Below, piece by piece: positions 1-9,825 of a DNA stretch of 64,000 nt (position 1 is its first letter; each line of letters starts with the position of its first letter). A model generated the notes under the pieces. The model saw only the letters and a program-made list of their open reading frames with translations. It ran no database searches and was not told the origin of the DNA. A program made the position numbers and the translations under genes. This DNA is from Oscillospiraceae bacterium (GTDB lineage: Bacteria; Bacillota; Clostridia; Oscillospirales; Oscillospiraceae): NCBI GenBank assembly GCA_016293865.1, contig JAEDDG010000007.1, positions 1 to 64,000 of the forward strand, read 5' to 3'.

Positions 1-833
1 ACATAACTGTCATAACGGGACTGCGCAATTTCCCCCTCCTGCACAGCAGCGCGCACAGCACAGCCCTCTTCCTTCAGATGCGCACAGTCGGCATATCTGC
101 AGCCGCCCTGAAACGGCGCAAATTCACGGAATGCGGCCGCCGCATCGGTATCCGCGCTCAGATTCATCATATCAATGTCAAACGACGAAAAGCCCGGCGT
201 ATCTGCCACAAATGTACCGTTTCCGACGGGGAAAAACTCCACATGCCGCGTCGTATGACGGCCGCGGCCGAGCTTTTCGCTGATCTCCCCTGTCGGAATG
301 CCGAGATCCGGCTGCAAGGCGTTCAGCACGCTGGACTTGCCCACGCCGGAATTACCGGCAAACGCGCAGACCTTTCCGGCAATCTGTTCGCGCAGCGCCT
401 CTATGCCTTCTCCGCTGTCAGCGCTTGTGCGGATCGCCGGAAATCCGGCGGCTGTGTACAGATCGAACAGCGAACTGTCAAAATCCAGATCGCACTTGTT
501 GAAGCAGATGATCGTTTCACAATTGCTGATTTCCGCAATGAAGATCATCCGGTCCAGGAGAAAAGGATCCGTCACAGGAATCGCCGAAGACGCGAAGAGG
601 ACCATCACATCAATATTGGCTACCGGCGGCCGGACAAAAACATTGCGGCGCGGCAAAACCGCGTCTATTACACCGTCTTCTCCGGCGGATGGTGCAAACT
701 CCACCCGATCACCCACCAGCGGAGTGACATGCTCTTTACGGAATTTTCCCCGCGCCCTGCAGCAGTATATGCCGCTCTCTGAATGAACATAATAAAAGCC
801 GCTGAGGGCTTTGGCAATCACGCCCTCAGCCAT
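1..833 (-). CDS. rsgA: Ribosome small-subunit-dependent GTPase RsgA (3' end cut by window edge)
   Basis: Circularly permuted GTPase that checks late 30S ribosome maturation. About 277 codons are visible from an ATG at 833-831; the last residues lie outside the window. Visible are an N-terminal OB-like region, then motifs in permuted order: NKCD (G4), P-loop GNSGVGKSS (G1), DTPG (G3), and a C-terminal zinc knuckle with Cys-Asp/Cys-x-His spacing (CRYADCAH then a further Cys). The start overlaps the end of the upstream kinase gene by 8 bases, so translation is probably coupled. Pairing with a PASTA kinase and PP2C phosphatase is common in Firmicutes, where RsgA (CpgA) is a known kinase substrate. 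Confidence 0.95.
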   Translation of the reverse strand, partial: MAEGVIAKALSGFYYVHSESGIYCCRARGKFRKEHVTPLVGDRVEFAPSAGEDGVIDAVLPRRNVFVRPPVANIDVMVLFASSAIPVTDPFLLDRMIFIAEISNCETIICFNKCDLDFDSSLFDLYTAAGFPAIRTSADSGEGIEALREQIAGKVCAFAGNSGVGKSSVLNALQPDLGIPTGEISEKLGRGRHTTRHVEFFPVGNGTFVADTPGFSSFDIDMMNLSADTDAAAAFREFAPFQGGCRYADCAHLKEEGCAVRAAVQEGEIAQSRYDSY

Positions 834-2649
834 TTGCATATCCCGCAGGCAGCGACAAGCCGGACCAGGCCTGGTCGTCATTCCCTTCGCCGTCGTCCTG
901 ACTCTCCGGTCCGGTGGAGACAATGATCGTAACCATCGTGTGCTCCGTCACCTCGGTGTCTGCCGCAATGCTCTGATAACAGACGACGCCGGCCGCGTAA
1001 TTGCTGCTGGGCTCCCGGGATATGCTGTACGACAGGTTGCTGTTTTCAAGACGGGTAATCGCACGGTTTTCCGTATAACCCAGAACATCCGGCACAGTGG
1101 TCGTCCGATAGGACGGTCCTCTGCTGTAAACGATCCGGACTGTCTGTCCCTCCGTCAGCGGCGTACCCTCCTCCGGCTCCTGTCCCATCACATAGCCCAC
1201 GGTGTATTCGTCGCTGTCCACCGCTTCCAGATCAAACTGAAGGTCAAGGCCGTACTCATTGAGCTTAACCTTGGCCTGCCGATAATCGATATTCAGGATA
1301 TCCGGCATTTTGATCACTTCTTCGCCGAGAGAAACAGACAGAACAATCGGAATTCCGTCCTCATCGCGCATAATTTCACGCTCGGCGGCAGGATCCTGCG
1401 AAACCACATAGCCCGCTTCCACATCATCGTTGTACACAGACTCAACGCTGAACACGAAGTCGTCTGCATATCTCTTGTCATTCATGATCTCCGCCGCAGA
1501 CTGATTTTTGAAGTCCGGAATCGCCACACGATCATCCGACGGATTGAACATCTCACGCAGATAATAGTTCCAAAGGAAAACGAACATCACAATCAGGAAC
1601 ATCAGCACGCAGAAAATTCCCACAAGAAGCGACGTTCTGTTGGCTCTCTTCCGGCTGTGCGTATAGTCCTCCCTGATGCGGTGAATGCCCGGACGCTCCT
1701 GACGCTTGCCCTGCTGGACCGCATTGCGGATCTCGTCGGTCGGGATGGCGCGGGTGGCCTCGCTCTGGTAATCATCCAGCCCGCTCTTCAGGGGCGTCGT
1801 ATAACCAAAGACCGCCGCAGGATTTCTGCGGAATTCCTCCAGATCAGCCAGCAATTCATCTGCAGACGCATAGCGCAGATTCAGATCCGGCTCCATGGCA
1901 TGCATGGTGATATCCTCAAGCCCGACCGGAATATCCGGGTTGATCTCCCTGGGCATCAGCGGTATGGAGCTGATGTGCTGGATGGCAATGGACACGGCGG
2001 ACTCCCCTTCAAAGGGCAGACGGCCGGTCAGCATCTCATACATCACGACGCCGACAGAGTAAATATCGCTGCGTGCATCCACCGGACTGCCCTTGGCCTG
2101 CTCCGGTGAAATATAGTGGACGGAGCCCAGCGCCTCATGCGTCATGGTGTTCTGCGTGGAAAGCAGACGCGCAATGCCGAAATCGGCCACCTTTACGCTG
2201 CCGTCCTTCAGAACCATAATGTTGTGGGGCTTGATGTCCCGATGAATGATGCCGCGGGAATGGGCATGCTGCAGCGCCTTTGCAATCTGCGTGCTGAAAT
2301 GCAGCGTTTCCTTCCAGTTGAGAACGCCTTTGCGCTTGATATACTGCTTCAGCGTAATGCCCTCGATCAGCTCCATCACAATATAATCAATATCCTGCCA
2401 TGTGTTCACGTCGTACACTGCGACAATATTCGGATGGGACAGCATGGCAACCGCCTGGCTTTCCGCGTGAAAACGGCGGCGGAACTCCTCATCCTCGGCA
2501 AGCTCGCTTTTGAGGATTTTGATGGCGACAAACCTGTTCAGCCGGTGGCAGCGTGCCTTGTAAACCACAGCCATCCCGCCAACGCCGATCCTTTCAAGGA
2601 TTTCATATCGGTTGTCAAGCATCATGCCAATGTATTTATCGTTGTCCAT
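826..2649 (-). CDS. prkC: PASTA-domain Ser/Thr protein kinase (PrkC/StkP type)
   Basis: Membrane sensor kinase for cell-wall status, 607 residues. The kinase domain spans about residues 14-275, with glycine loop GVGGMAVVY, ATP-binding Lys44, catalytic loop HRDIKPHN near 136-143 and DFG at 156-158. A juxtamembrane basic stretch leads to one transmembrane helix at about 341-362, followed by three extracellular PASTA repeats (about 375-447, 449-514, 519-583) that in the family bind muropeptides. The tail is acidic and low complexity. It lies 31 bases after its cognate phosphatase gene and overlaps rsgA. Family membership is certain; the precise ligand is inferred. Confidence 0.97.
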   Translation of the reverse strand: MDNDKYIGMMLDNRYEILERIGVGGMAVVYKARCHRLNRFVAIKILKSELAEDEEFRRRFHAESQAVAMLSHPNIVAVYDVNTWQDIDYIVMELIEGITLKQYIKRKGVLNWKETLHFSTQIAKALQHAHSRGIIHRDIKPHNIMVLKDGSVKVADFGIARLLSTQNTMTHEALGSVHYISPEQAKGSPVDARSDIYSVGVVMYEMLTGRLPFEGESAVSIAIQHISSIPLMPREINPDIPVGLEDITMHAMEPDLNLRYASADELLADLEEFRRNPAAVFGYTTPLKSGLDDYQSEATRAIPTDEIRNAVQQGKRQERPGIHRIREDYTHSRKRANRTSLLVGIFCVLMFLIVMFVFLWNYYLREMFNPSDDRVAIPDFKNQSAAEIMNDKRYADDFVFSVESVYNDDVEAGYVVSQDPAAEREIMRDEDGIPIVLSVSLGEEVIKMPDILNIDYRQAKVKLNEYGLDLQFDLEAVDSDEYTVGYVMGQEPEEGTPLTEGQTVRIVYSRGPSYRTTTVPDVLGYTENRAITRLENSNLSYSISREPSSNYAAGVVCYQSIAADTEVTEHTMVTIIVSTGPESQDDGEGNDDQAWSGLSLPAGYANG

Positions 2650-2680
2650 TGATCAGACCTCCATAGTTCACTTGAACCGA

Positions 2681-3412
2681 TTATCTTCTGCACAGCGCAA
2701 CCGTAATGTTGTCCGGCGCGCCGCGGATCAGGGCGCTTTTCACCAGATTGTCACAATGCGCCTCAATACTGCAGTCATTTTTCAGTTCAGCCAGAAGTTC
2801 GCTGTCACTGAGCATATTGGACAGGCCGTCCGAGCACAGGAGGATGTATTCACCCTGCGCAACAGTCACAAAAAAGGTATCCGCCCTGACGCTCTCCTCT
2901 GTCCCGAGCGCACGTGTAATCAGATTTCTGTTGGGATGATGCAGCGACTCTTCCTCGGTAATATCGCCTCTGGCAACAAGCTCTGCGACAACAGAATGAT
3001 CCCTTGTAATACGCCGGATCTGACGCTGGCTGATGTGATATGCACGGCTGTCCCCAACGTTCAGCACACAGCACTCTGTACCGCGCAGCAGCGCGGCAAC
3101 CAGCGTCGTTCCCATGCCGTAATACCGGGCGTCTGACTGACTTTTGGTAAAAACGGCCTTGTTCGCTTCTTTCACAGCCTCCTGAAGCAGGTCAGCCGCA
3201 CTTGCAGACGGGTATCTCTGCAGAAGCCCGGAAACTTTTTCCACAAATACATCCGCTGCCAGCTGACTTGCAACCTGACCGCTCCGGGCACCGCCCATAC
3301 CGTCACAAACCAGCACCAGCGCCGTATCCGGCGCAAGCGTGCCGTTGACATACCCTACGTCCTGGTTCTGGCGACGGACAATTCCTTTATCAGTTAACGC
3401 AAAACAGGTCAT
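2681..3412 (-). CDS. prpC: PP2C-family protein phosphatase (PrpC/Stp)
   Basis: Metal-dependent Ser/Thr phosphatase of 243 residues that reverses the neighbouring PASTA kinase. The PP2C metal motifs are visible: DGMGG near residue 40, a central GDSRAY motif, SDGLSNM, and the C-terminal GAPDNITV motif. It is cytoplasmic, with no signal or membrane segment. It starts 10 bases after rlmN and sits directly upstream of the kinase gene, the usual Firmicutes order rlmN-prpC-prkC-rsgA. The length fits the compact bacterial Stp group. Confidence 0.96.
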   Translation of the reverse strand: MTCFALTDKGIVRRQNQDVGYVNGTLAPDTALVLVCDGMGGARSGQVASQLAADVFVEKVSGLLQRYPSASAADLLQEAVKEANKAVFTKSQSDARYYGMGTTLVAALLRGTECCVLNVGDSRAYHISQRQIRRITRDHSVVAELVARGDITEEESLHHPNRNLITRALGTEESVRADTFFVTVAQGEYILLCSDGLSNMLSDSELLAELKNDCSIEAHCDNLVKSALIRGAPDNITVALCRR

Positions 3413-3422
3413 AGTTCTCCTC

Positions 3423-4457
3423 TCACTGAGAGTGTTTCATCTGTGCTCTTCTCAGCTGACCGCAGGAAGCTTCAATGTCCGGCCCCAGCCTGCGCCTGAC
3501 CGTCACATTGACATTCCTGCTTTTTAGGATTTCAATAAACTCTTTCATGTGCTCCGGCGTGCTCGGCCGCAGCGGACTCTCGCTGACGTAATTCAGAGGG
3601 ATCAGGTTGACATGGCTGCCTGTTCCCCTCAGCTTTTCTGCCAGAAGCGCGGCATGACGCGGCGTATCATTCACGCCGTCAATCATCGCATACTCAAATG
3701 AAATGCGCCTGCCCGTCCGGGCGAAATACCGCCTGCAGGCGGCAAGCAGCTCGTCCACACCATAGGCCTTGTTGACCGGCATAATCTTCATGCGGGTTTC
3801 ATCATCCGGCGCATGCAGGGATACCGACAGTGTTAATTGTAAATTATCAGCAGCCAGTTTGTCAACTTTATCCACAAGACCGCAGGTTGAAAGTGAAATA
3901 TGGCGCATTCCGATGTTCATGCCGTCAGGCGAATTGACAAGTTTCAGAAATTTCAGCACATTGTCATAATTATCCAGCGGCTCACCGATGCCCATCAGAA
4001 CGATATTGGAAATCCGCATGCCGGAATCAAGCTGTGAAAACAAAACCTGGTCCAGCATTTCAGACGGACGCAGCTTCCGCACCAGCCCGCCGATGGTCGA
4101 CGCGCAGAAGGCGCAGCCCATGGCACAGCCGACTTCAGACGAGATACAGACGGTATTCCCGTGCGCATATTTCATGACAACGCTTTCCACACTGTTGCCG
4201 TCGTTCAGCTTCCAGAGATATTTGATCGTCCCGTCCTGAGCGGAGACCTGTCTGCGCAGAATTTCCGGCGCTGTCAGATCAAAATTCTCCGCAAGTTTTG
4301 CCCGCAGCTGCTTGGAAAGATTCGTCATTTCATCAAAGCTGCGCACACCCGACGACAGCCATCTGAAAATCTGACCGGCACGGTAAGCCGGCTCTCCCAG
4401 CTCCTGCATGGCAGCGCTGAGCTCCTGAGGAAGCAGCGATTTGATATCGGTTTTCAT
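3423..4457 (-). CDS. rlmN: Dual-specificity 23S rRNA/tRNA adenine-C2 methyltransferase RlmN
   Basis: Radical-SAM enzyme that methylates C2 of A2503 in 23S rRNA and A37 of some tRNAs, 344 residues. The iron-sulfur motif CAMGCAFC gives ligands Cys111, Cys115 and Cys118. The methyl-carrying Cys is in the C-terminal segment EASCGQLRR, and the second catalytic Cys region STCGLVDK is present. The N-terminal helical RNA-binding region is intact. It lies between rsmB (15-base gap) and prpC (10-base gap) in a translation/signalling operon. Confidence 0.97.
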   Translation of the reverse strand: MKTDIKSLLPQELSAAMQELGEPAYRAGQIFRWLSSGVRSFDEMTNLSKQLRAKLAENFDLTAPEILRRQVSAQDGTIKYLWKLNDGNSVESVVMKYAHGNTVCISSEVGCAMGCAFCASTIGGLVRKLRPSEMLDQVLFSQLDSGMRISNIVLMGIGEPLDNYDNVLKFLKLVNSPDGMNIGMRHISLSTCGLVDKVDKLAADNLQLTLSVSLHAPDDETRMKIMPVNKAYGVDELLAACRRYFARTGRRISFEYAMIDGVNDTPRHAALLAEKLRGTGSHVNLIPLNYVSESPLRPSTPEHMKEFIEILKSRNVNVTVRRRLGPDIEASCGQLRRAQMKHSQ

Positions 4458-4471
4458 TCTCCGCCCTCCTG

Positions 4472-5788
4472 TCAGGCTCTCCGCCGCATACGGCAGATGA
4501 AAAATCCGTCCGTTCCATGGACATGGGGCCAGAGCGTCAGCATCCCCTCCGGCGCGGCAATGCCGCCGGGCAGCGACAGCGGCTGAAGATCAAAAGGCGC
4601 CGTCTGCAGGAAAGCCCGGACAACATCTTCATTTTCCCGCTGGAGTACCGTGCATGTGGAATAAACCAGCACGCCGCCCGGTCTGACATACGCAGACAGA
4701 TTTTTCACAATGGCCAGCTGTATCTCAGGCAGTGCCTCCAGCGCCTGCGGATCCTTCCAGCGGATATCCGGTTTCTTGCGGATCACACCCAGACCGGAGC
4801 AGGGCACGTCCGCAATGACCACATCTGCCGATGCAGCCAGTTCCGGAACCGGAACCCGCCCGTCAGCTGCAAGCGTGTCAATGATCGTTATACCCAATCG
4901 GGCAGCGCCGGAAACAATCAGCGCCAGTTTCTTCTCATGGAGATCGCAGGAGAGAATACGCCCCTCATTTTTCATGGCAGCCGCAGCAGAAAAGGATTTT
5001 CCGCCCGGAGCGGCGCAGCCGTCGATCACGGTCATGCCCGGCTTTGGATCCGCGGCACACACTGCAAGGCGTGCAGCTGCATCCTGTACATAAATATGTC
5101 CGTTTTTGAAGGCGGAAAGTTCCGTAATATCGCCGAAATCATCCGCACAGAGACAATCCGGCAGCCATGGATGCGGACGCGCGCCGACATTTTCCGTCTC
5201 CAGCTCGGCCAGCGCTGCGGCAGCATCAGTTTTCAGCGTGTTGACCTGCAGATCCGTGCCGCATGGGGCGTTTGACGCTTTCAGCAAAGACTCGCAGCCG
5301 GCTGAACCCAGACGCTGCGTATACGCATCAACAAGCCACTGCGGATGGCTGTATAGAATACTGCTGCGCCGGACGTCTGTTTCCGGGATCTGCAGCAGGG
5401 TTTTCCCTTTTTCCGCGGCACGGCGCAAAACTGCGTTTACCAGTCCCGCCGCGCGGGTCCCTCCGTACTTTTTGCACAGCGCAACGCCCTCGCTGACTGC
5501 CGCATGCGGCGGAATCCGGTCCATAAACAGAAGCTGATAGACACTCAAAAGCAGAATATCAGCCACCATCGGCTGCATTTTCCGCAGCGGAACAGTGGAT
5601 AAACTGTCAATCACATAAGCGCACAGGGTCCTGTTCTGCAAAACCCCCATGCAAATGCGGTAGGCCAGATGGGATTCCCGGACAGACAGGCCTTCGTCCC
5701 GCATCAGGTTTTTCAAAAAGACTTCTGACCAGGCGCCGTTTCTGCGTCCGGCCGCCAGCGCCTTCAGCGCAGCCTCTCTCCCTGTCAT
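4472..5788 (-). CDS. rsmB: 16S rRNA (cytosine-C5)-methyltransferase RsmB
   Basis: Methylates C967-type cytosine in 16S rRNA, about 438 residues. An N-terminal NusB-like helical domain (about 1-140) is followed by a Sun/NOL1 SAM-dependent methyltransferase domain with the motif CAAPGGKS, DVPCSGLG (one catalytic Cys) and STCTVL (the second catalytic Cys). I chose the ATG at 5788-5786 because it forms a four-base ATGA overlap with the fmt stop codon; a GTG two codons upstream is in frame but less convincing. It is the usual companion of def and fmt. Confidence 0.96.
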   Translation of the reverse strand: MTGREAALKALAAGRRNGAWSEVFLKNLMRDEGLSVRESHLAYRICMGVLQNRTLCAYVIDSLSTVPLRKMQPMVADILLLSVYQLLFMDRIPPHAAVSEGVALCKKYGGTRAAGLVNAVLRRAAEKGKTLLQIPETDVRRSSILYSHPQWLVDAYTQRLGSAGCESLLKASNAPCGTDLQVNTLKTDAAAALAELETENVGARPHPWLPDCLCADDFGDITELSAFKNGHIYVQDAAARLAVCAADPKPGMTVIDGCAAPGGKSFSAAAAMKNEGRILSCDLHEKKLALIVSGAARLGITIIDTLAADGRVPVPELAASADVVIADVPCSGLGVIRKKPDIRWKDPQALEALPEIQLAIVKNLSAYVRPGGVLVYSTCTVLQRENEDVVRAFLQTAPFDLQPLSLPGGIAAPEGMLTLWPHVHGTDGFFICRMRRRA

Positions 5789-6693
5789 ATGCACAGGGGA
5801 TGGCCGCGGAAATAATCAGCGGCACGCATGCGTCTGCCGCCGGGCGCCTGCAGCTGCGTAATCACCAGACTGCCGTCTGCGCAGGCAACCTCAAGGCCGT
5901 CCTGGGTGCAGCCGAGCACCGTACCGGGCGCACCGCTTTTTGTACCGGGGCATACTTCAAAAACTTTAAATACGGTTCCGCCGAACGCGGCCGTGGCCAC
6001 CGGCCACGGGAGCAGGCCGCGGACCTGGCAGCCGATTTCCTCAGACGTGCGGTTCCAGTCAATGGGACACATCTGCTTTGTGATCATGGGCGCGAAGGTT
6101 GCCTGCGCAGGATCCTGCGGCGTACGCGGCGCAGTGCCGGACTCAATGGCGCGCAGTGTTTTTACGAGCAGTTCTGCGCCCATCGGCGCCAGCCGGTCAA
6201 ACAGCTCTCCGGACGTCTCCTCCGGGCCGACGGATGTCTCTGCCGTAAAAATAACATCGCCGGCATCCATCTCCTCAGCCATATACATACTGCAGACTCC
6301 GGTGGTCTTCTCCCCGTTCAGAACTGCCCACTGGATCGGCGCGCTGCCCCTGTATTTCGGCAGGAGCGAGCCGTGGATATTGATACAGCCCAGCCGGGGC
6401 ACGTCCAGAATATCCCTGGGCAGAATCCGCCCGTAAGCGACGACGACAATCACATCAGGTGCAAGACTGCGGATCACTTCCAGAGCGGTTCCGTCCCGCA
6501 GCTTCACAGGCTGCCAGACCGGCAGTCCGGCCGCAAGCGCCGCCTTTTTCACCGGCGAACAGTCCATTTTCATTCCGCGGCTTTTGGGTTTGTCCGGCTG
6601 CGTAAATACACCGCATACGTCATAGCCGCTGCTGATCAGCTTTTCAAGGGATACGGCCGCAAAATCCGGCGTACCCATAAAAAGTACCTTCAT
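5785..6693 (-). CDS. fmt: Methionyl-tRNA formyltransferase
   Basis: Adds the formyl group to initiator Met-tRNA using 10-formyltetrahydrofolate, 302 residues. The N-terminal Rossmann-type domain begins MGTPDFAAVSLE and includes the signature NIHGSLLPKYRGSAPI with the catalytic Asn-His, followed by an OB-fold C-terminal domain. It directly abuts def (stop of def and start of fmt are adjacent) and overlaps rsmB by four bases. Together def and fmt control N-terminal formyl-methionine. Confidence 0.97.
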   Translation of the reverse strand: MKVLFMGTPDFAAVSLEKLISSGYDVCGVFTQPDKPKSRGMKMDCSPVKKAALAAGLPVWQPVKLRDGTALEVIRSLAPDVIVVVAYGRILPRDILDVPRLGCINIHGSLLPKYRGSAPIQWAVLNGEKTTGVCSMYMAEEMDAGDVIFTAETSVGPEETSGELFDRLAPMGAELLVKTLRAIESGTAPRTPQDPAQATFAPMITKQMCPIDWNRTSEEIGCQVRGLLPWPVATAAFGGTVFKVFEVCPGTKSGAPGTVLGCTQDGLEVACADGSLVITQLQAPGGRRMRAADYFRGHPLCI

Positions 6694-7209
6694 TTAATCC
6701 TCATCTCCGCCGCTGAAATAAGCGGCCTTCTCTTCTTCAGTCAGAATATGATCGGCAAATTCCGTAAACAGATGGCCGTCCAGATGGTCAATTTCATGGC
6801 AGAAGGCGCGGGCAGTCAGTCCGGTGCCGGTCACGGTGAATGTCTTTCCGAAACGGTCCTGCGCTTTTACGGTAACCGTCATGGGCCGTGTAACCGTTCC
6901 GAACACACCGGGAATGCTCAGACAACCTTCCGGTCCGGTCTGCTCGCCCTGCATATCCGTAATGACCGGATTGATCAGCTCAATCAGCTGCTTTTCCGGC
7001 GGCAGATCCTCCCTGTTGGTATCCATGACCAGGACCGCCCGGCGCAGAACTCCAACCTGCGGCGCGGCCAGACCTACGCCGTCGGCCATCAGCAAAGTCT
7101 CACGCATATCGTCCAGCAGCACATGCAGCCGGTCATTGAACGCCGTCACTTCACGGCTGGTTTTTAAAAGCTGAGAATCTCCCTCGCGGAGAATGTGTCG
7201 CAAAGCCAT
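6694..7209 (-). CDS. def: Peptide deformylase
   Basis: Metalloenzyme removing the formyl group from nascent proteins, 171 residues. All three catalytic motifs are visible: GVGLAAPQVG, EGCLSIPG (metal-binding Cys) and HEIDHLDG (two His ligands and the catalytic Glu). The AGGAGG ribosome site lies ten bases upstream of the ATG at 7209. It is immediately followed by fmt with no gap. The acidic tail after the last helix (EEEKAAYFSGGDED) is typical of clostridial versions. Confidence 0.97.
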   Translation of the reverse strand: MALRHILREGDSQLLKTSREVTAFNDRLHVLLDDMRETLLMADGVGLAAPQVGVLRRAVLVMDTNREDLPPEKQLIELINPVITDMQGEQTGPEGCLSIPGVFGTVTRPMTVTVKAQDRFGKTFTVTGTGLTARAFCHEIDHLDGHLFTEFADHILTEEEKAAYFSGGDED

Positions 7210-7292
7210 CTTTTGTTAACCTCCTATGGTCTGATCTTTCCTTCAAAGCACAGCCGGCGCGTGCAGTAAAAGAACGCCGGTTGACTCCGGAA

Positions 7293-9539
7293 TTATGTCT
7301 GTGGATTCATATCTGCATATGCGGTCACACCGCGGCAGGTTTTATCCGCCGCAAGCTGCCGAAGTACATGGCAGACTGTATCGCGCACATATTTGCTGGC
7401 TGTACAGCTGATCGTCACACTGTAACGATAGCGGCCGTTCACTTTATAGACGGGCAGCGGCGCCGGGCCAAGCACCCGCATACCAGGTTCACTGCCCAGA
7501 TAATGCTCAAAAGCATCTTTCAGCTTTACGCAGGCGTGCAGAACTGCCGCCTCTCCCTGACCGGACACTGTCACGGAAAAAAGATCGCTGACCGGCGGCG
7601 CGCAAAGAATTGCACGCAGCTGGATTTCACGCTCATAAAAGCCAATATAATCCTGCGCGGCCGCGAGCTGGATCACCTCGTTCATGGGTGTAAACGTCTG
7701 AATCACAGCCCGTCCGCTTTTTTGTCCCCGGCCGGAACGGCCGACCACCTGGGTCAGCAGGCTGAACGTCCGTTCATGGGCGCGGAAATCGCTGGCATAC
7801 AGCGACTGATCAGCGGAAATGACGCCGACAAGCGTCACGTTCTCAAAATCAAGGCCTTTCGCCACCATCTGTGTCCCGACCAGAATCGGTACCTTTTCAT
7901 CCCTGAACCGGTCAAGAATTTTCTCATGTGATCCTGCGGCGGAAACGGTGTCCGTATCCATACGCAGAATTTCCGTTTCCGGAAAAAGCACATGCAGCTC
8001 CTCCTCAACCTTCTGGGTGCCGACGCCGATAAACTTCAGTTCCCCGCCGCATTCCGGGCAGAAATCCGGTGCCGGGATGGAGTGGCCGCAGTAATGGCAC
8101 ATCAGCCTTCTGTTGGCGCTGTGGCTGGTCATTGACACACTGCAGTTCGGACAGGTGTATGTATAGCCGCACGCGCCGCAGACCACCTGCGAAGAAGCGC
8201 CGCGCCGGTTGATGAACAGGATGGTCTGTTCTCCTGCAGCAATGTTCTTTTCAAGTTCCTGCTGCAGCGGCCGGCTGATTGAAGATCCGTTGCCGTTTTT
8301 CAGCTCCTGACGCAGATCGGCAATCAGAACCTGCGGCAAGGTTTGGTCGTTAAAGCGGTGTGTAAGCTGAAAAAGGTGATATTTTTCCTGTTTTGCGCTG
8401 TACATGCTCTCCACACTGGGCGTGGCAGAGCCCAAAAGGAGCAGCGCATTCTTTTGAACACAGCGGTATTTGGCGATGTCGCGCGCATGATAACGCGGTG
8501 GGTTTTCGGACTTGTACGTGTGTTCCTGCTCCTCATCAATCACGAGCAGGCCCAGCTCCTGAACCGGCGCAAACACGGCTGAGCGGGTGCCGATGACTAC
8601 TCTTGCCGCGCCTGCGCGGATCCGCTTCCATTCATCCAGCCGCTCCCCTGCGCTCAGGGATGAGTGAAGGACGGCCACACTGTCCCCGAAATGGGCGGTA
8701 AACAAGCGCACATACTGCGGGGTCAGCGCAATTTCCGGCACAAGTACAAGCGCTCCTTTTCCGCGGGACAGCACTTCATAAATCAGCTTCAGATATACGC
8801 TGGTTTTCCCGCTGCCAGTCACGCCGAACAGAAGCGCGGCCTCCGGCCGGCCGGTATCCATCAGTCGGCGCAGGCCGTCATAGGCCTGCTGCTGCTCCCC
8901 GCTGAGACTGATCGGCTCCGCCGGTGCAACCGCGCCGACTTCAGGGCGGCGGTACGCCTCAACAGGATAGATGGAAACAAACCCCTGCTTTTCCAGAGCC
9001 CGCAGCGACTGCATGGAAGCCCCGGTAAAATAGCGCAGTTCTCCGGCAGAACACACGCCGGCCACGGCCGCCGCTTCCAGCAGCGCAGCCTGCTGCGGGG
9101 CGCGCATGCGCTTTTGCTGCGCAGCAGTATAGGCCTCTTCCGCCGGAATGAGCAGCTCAACCATATCAACGATCTTATCCGTTGTTTTCCGGACGCCGTT
9201 TTTGAACCACATGCCGGCGGGAAGCATCGCCCGGACGGCATCATAAACGGTACAGAAGCACCTGTCCCGCATCCAGAGTGCGAGTTTCAGGTGCTCCTGC
9301 GACAAAACAGGTTCCGTGTCCAGCACAGATTCCACACATTTGAGCGTTTCGCGCCGGCTCTCTTCCTGTACAGAAAGAATCACACCTTCGCGCCGGCTGT
9401 TTCCGCGGCCAAAAGGCACCATCACACGGACGCCGGGAACGGCCTGTCCGCTGAGCTGTTCCGGAATGACATAATCAAACGGCCGGTCGACGGTAAAAGG
9501 TACGGCAGATACGGCAATTCTTGCAATTGTTCTGCTCAA
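7293..9539 (-). CDS. priA: Primosomal replication-restart helicase PriA
   Basis: ATP-dependent 3'-5' DNA helicase that reloads the replisome at stalled forks, 748 residues. It has an N-terminal DNA-binding domain, Walker A GVTGSGKT, Walker B variant VIDEEQEH, then the zinc region with eight cysteines in the sequence CGACGYTYTCPNC...CHYCGH...CPECGG, and helicase motifs VGTQMVAKGLDF and QVVGRSGR. The start codon is TTG at 9539, supported by a GGAGGG site seven bases upstream. It sits between rpoZ and def; the 83-base gap before def holds only a weak GC hairpin. Confidence 0.97.
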   Translation of the reverse strand: MSRTIARIAVSAVPFTVDRPFDYVIPEQLSGQAVPGVRVMVPFGRGNSRREGVILSVQEESRRETLKCVESVLDTEPVLSQEHLKLALWMRDRCFCTVYDAVRAMLPAGMWFKNGVRKTTDKIVDMVELLIPAEEAYTAAQQKRMRAPQQAALLEAAAVAGVCSAGELRYFTGASMQSLRALEKQGFVSIYPVEAYRRPEVGAVAPAEPISLSGEQQQAYDGLRRLMDTGRPEAALLFGVTGSGKTSVYLKLIYEVLSRGKGALVLVPEIALTPQYVRLFTAHFGDSVAVLHSSLSAGERLDEWKRIRAGAARVVIGTRSAVFAPVQELGLLVIDEEQEHTYKSENPPRYHARDIAKYRCVQKNALLLLGSATPSVESMYSAKQEKYHLFQLTHRFNDQTLPQVLIADLRQELKNGNGSSISRPLQQELEKNIAAGEQTILFINRRGASSQVVCGACGYTYTCPNCSVSMTSHSANRRLMCHYCGHSIPAPDFCPECGGELKFIGVGTQKVEEELHVLFPETEILRMDTDTVSAAGSHEKILDRFRDEKVPILVGTQMVAKGLDFENVTLVGVISADQSLYASDFRAHERTFSLLTQVVGRSGRGQKSGRAVIQTFTPMNEVIQLAAAQDYIGFYEREIQLRAILCAPPVSDLFSVTVSGQGEAAVLHACVKLKDAFEHYLGSEPGMRVLGPAPLPVYKVNGRYRYSVTISCTASKYVRDTVCHVLRQLAADKTCRGVTAYADMNPQT

Positions 9540-9561
9540 GCCTTTTCCCTCCGTCTGTCAG

Positions 9562-9819
9562 TCAGCGAATCTCATCCTCTGCAAGGTGTTCCGGATCCGT
9601 CATATCATGCTCGACTATGTTGTCGCTGTCATCCACATAAGCGGTGATCTTTCCTTCAGCAACCTCTTCAATCGCCGTGGTCACGGGCTTTTTCTCCAGC
9701 TGGATTCCTTCTTCCTCCGCCTCTGCAGAAATCTGCCGGGCGCGGTGCGCAACAATATTGACAAGAAGATAACGGCTGTTAACCTTTTCAAGAAGCTGGG
9801 GCATAGTGGGATACAACAT
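9562..9819 (-). CDS. rpoZ: RNA polymerase omega subunit
   Basis: Small subunit that aids RNA polymerase assembly, 85 residues. The family core is seen in the N-terminal half (KVNSRYLLVNIVAHRARQI), which packs on the beta' subunit. The C-terminal half is acidic and variable, longer than the minimum family size. It is six bases downstream of gmk and 22 bases upstream of priA, the conserved Firmicutes order yicC-remA-gmk-rpoZ-priA. Confidence 0.93.
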   Translation of the reverse strand: MLYPTMPQLLEKVNSRYLLVNIVAHRARQISAEAEEEGIQLEKKPVTTAIEEVAEGKITAYVDDSDNIVEHDMTDPEHLAEDEIR

Positions 9820-9825
9820 AATTGA

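Noticed and set aside
811..2109. Long plus-strand frame opposite the PASTA kinase
   Set aside because: It mirrors a clear kinase on the minus strand, has His/Arg-rich low-complexity composition and no recognisable domain or ribosome site.
7254..7285. Weak CCGGCG / CGCCGG hairpin in the def-priA gap
   Set aside because: Short six-bp arms, large loop and no T-run; not enough to call a terminator.
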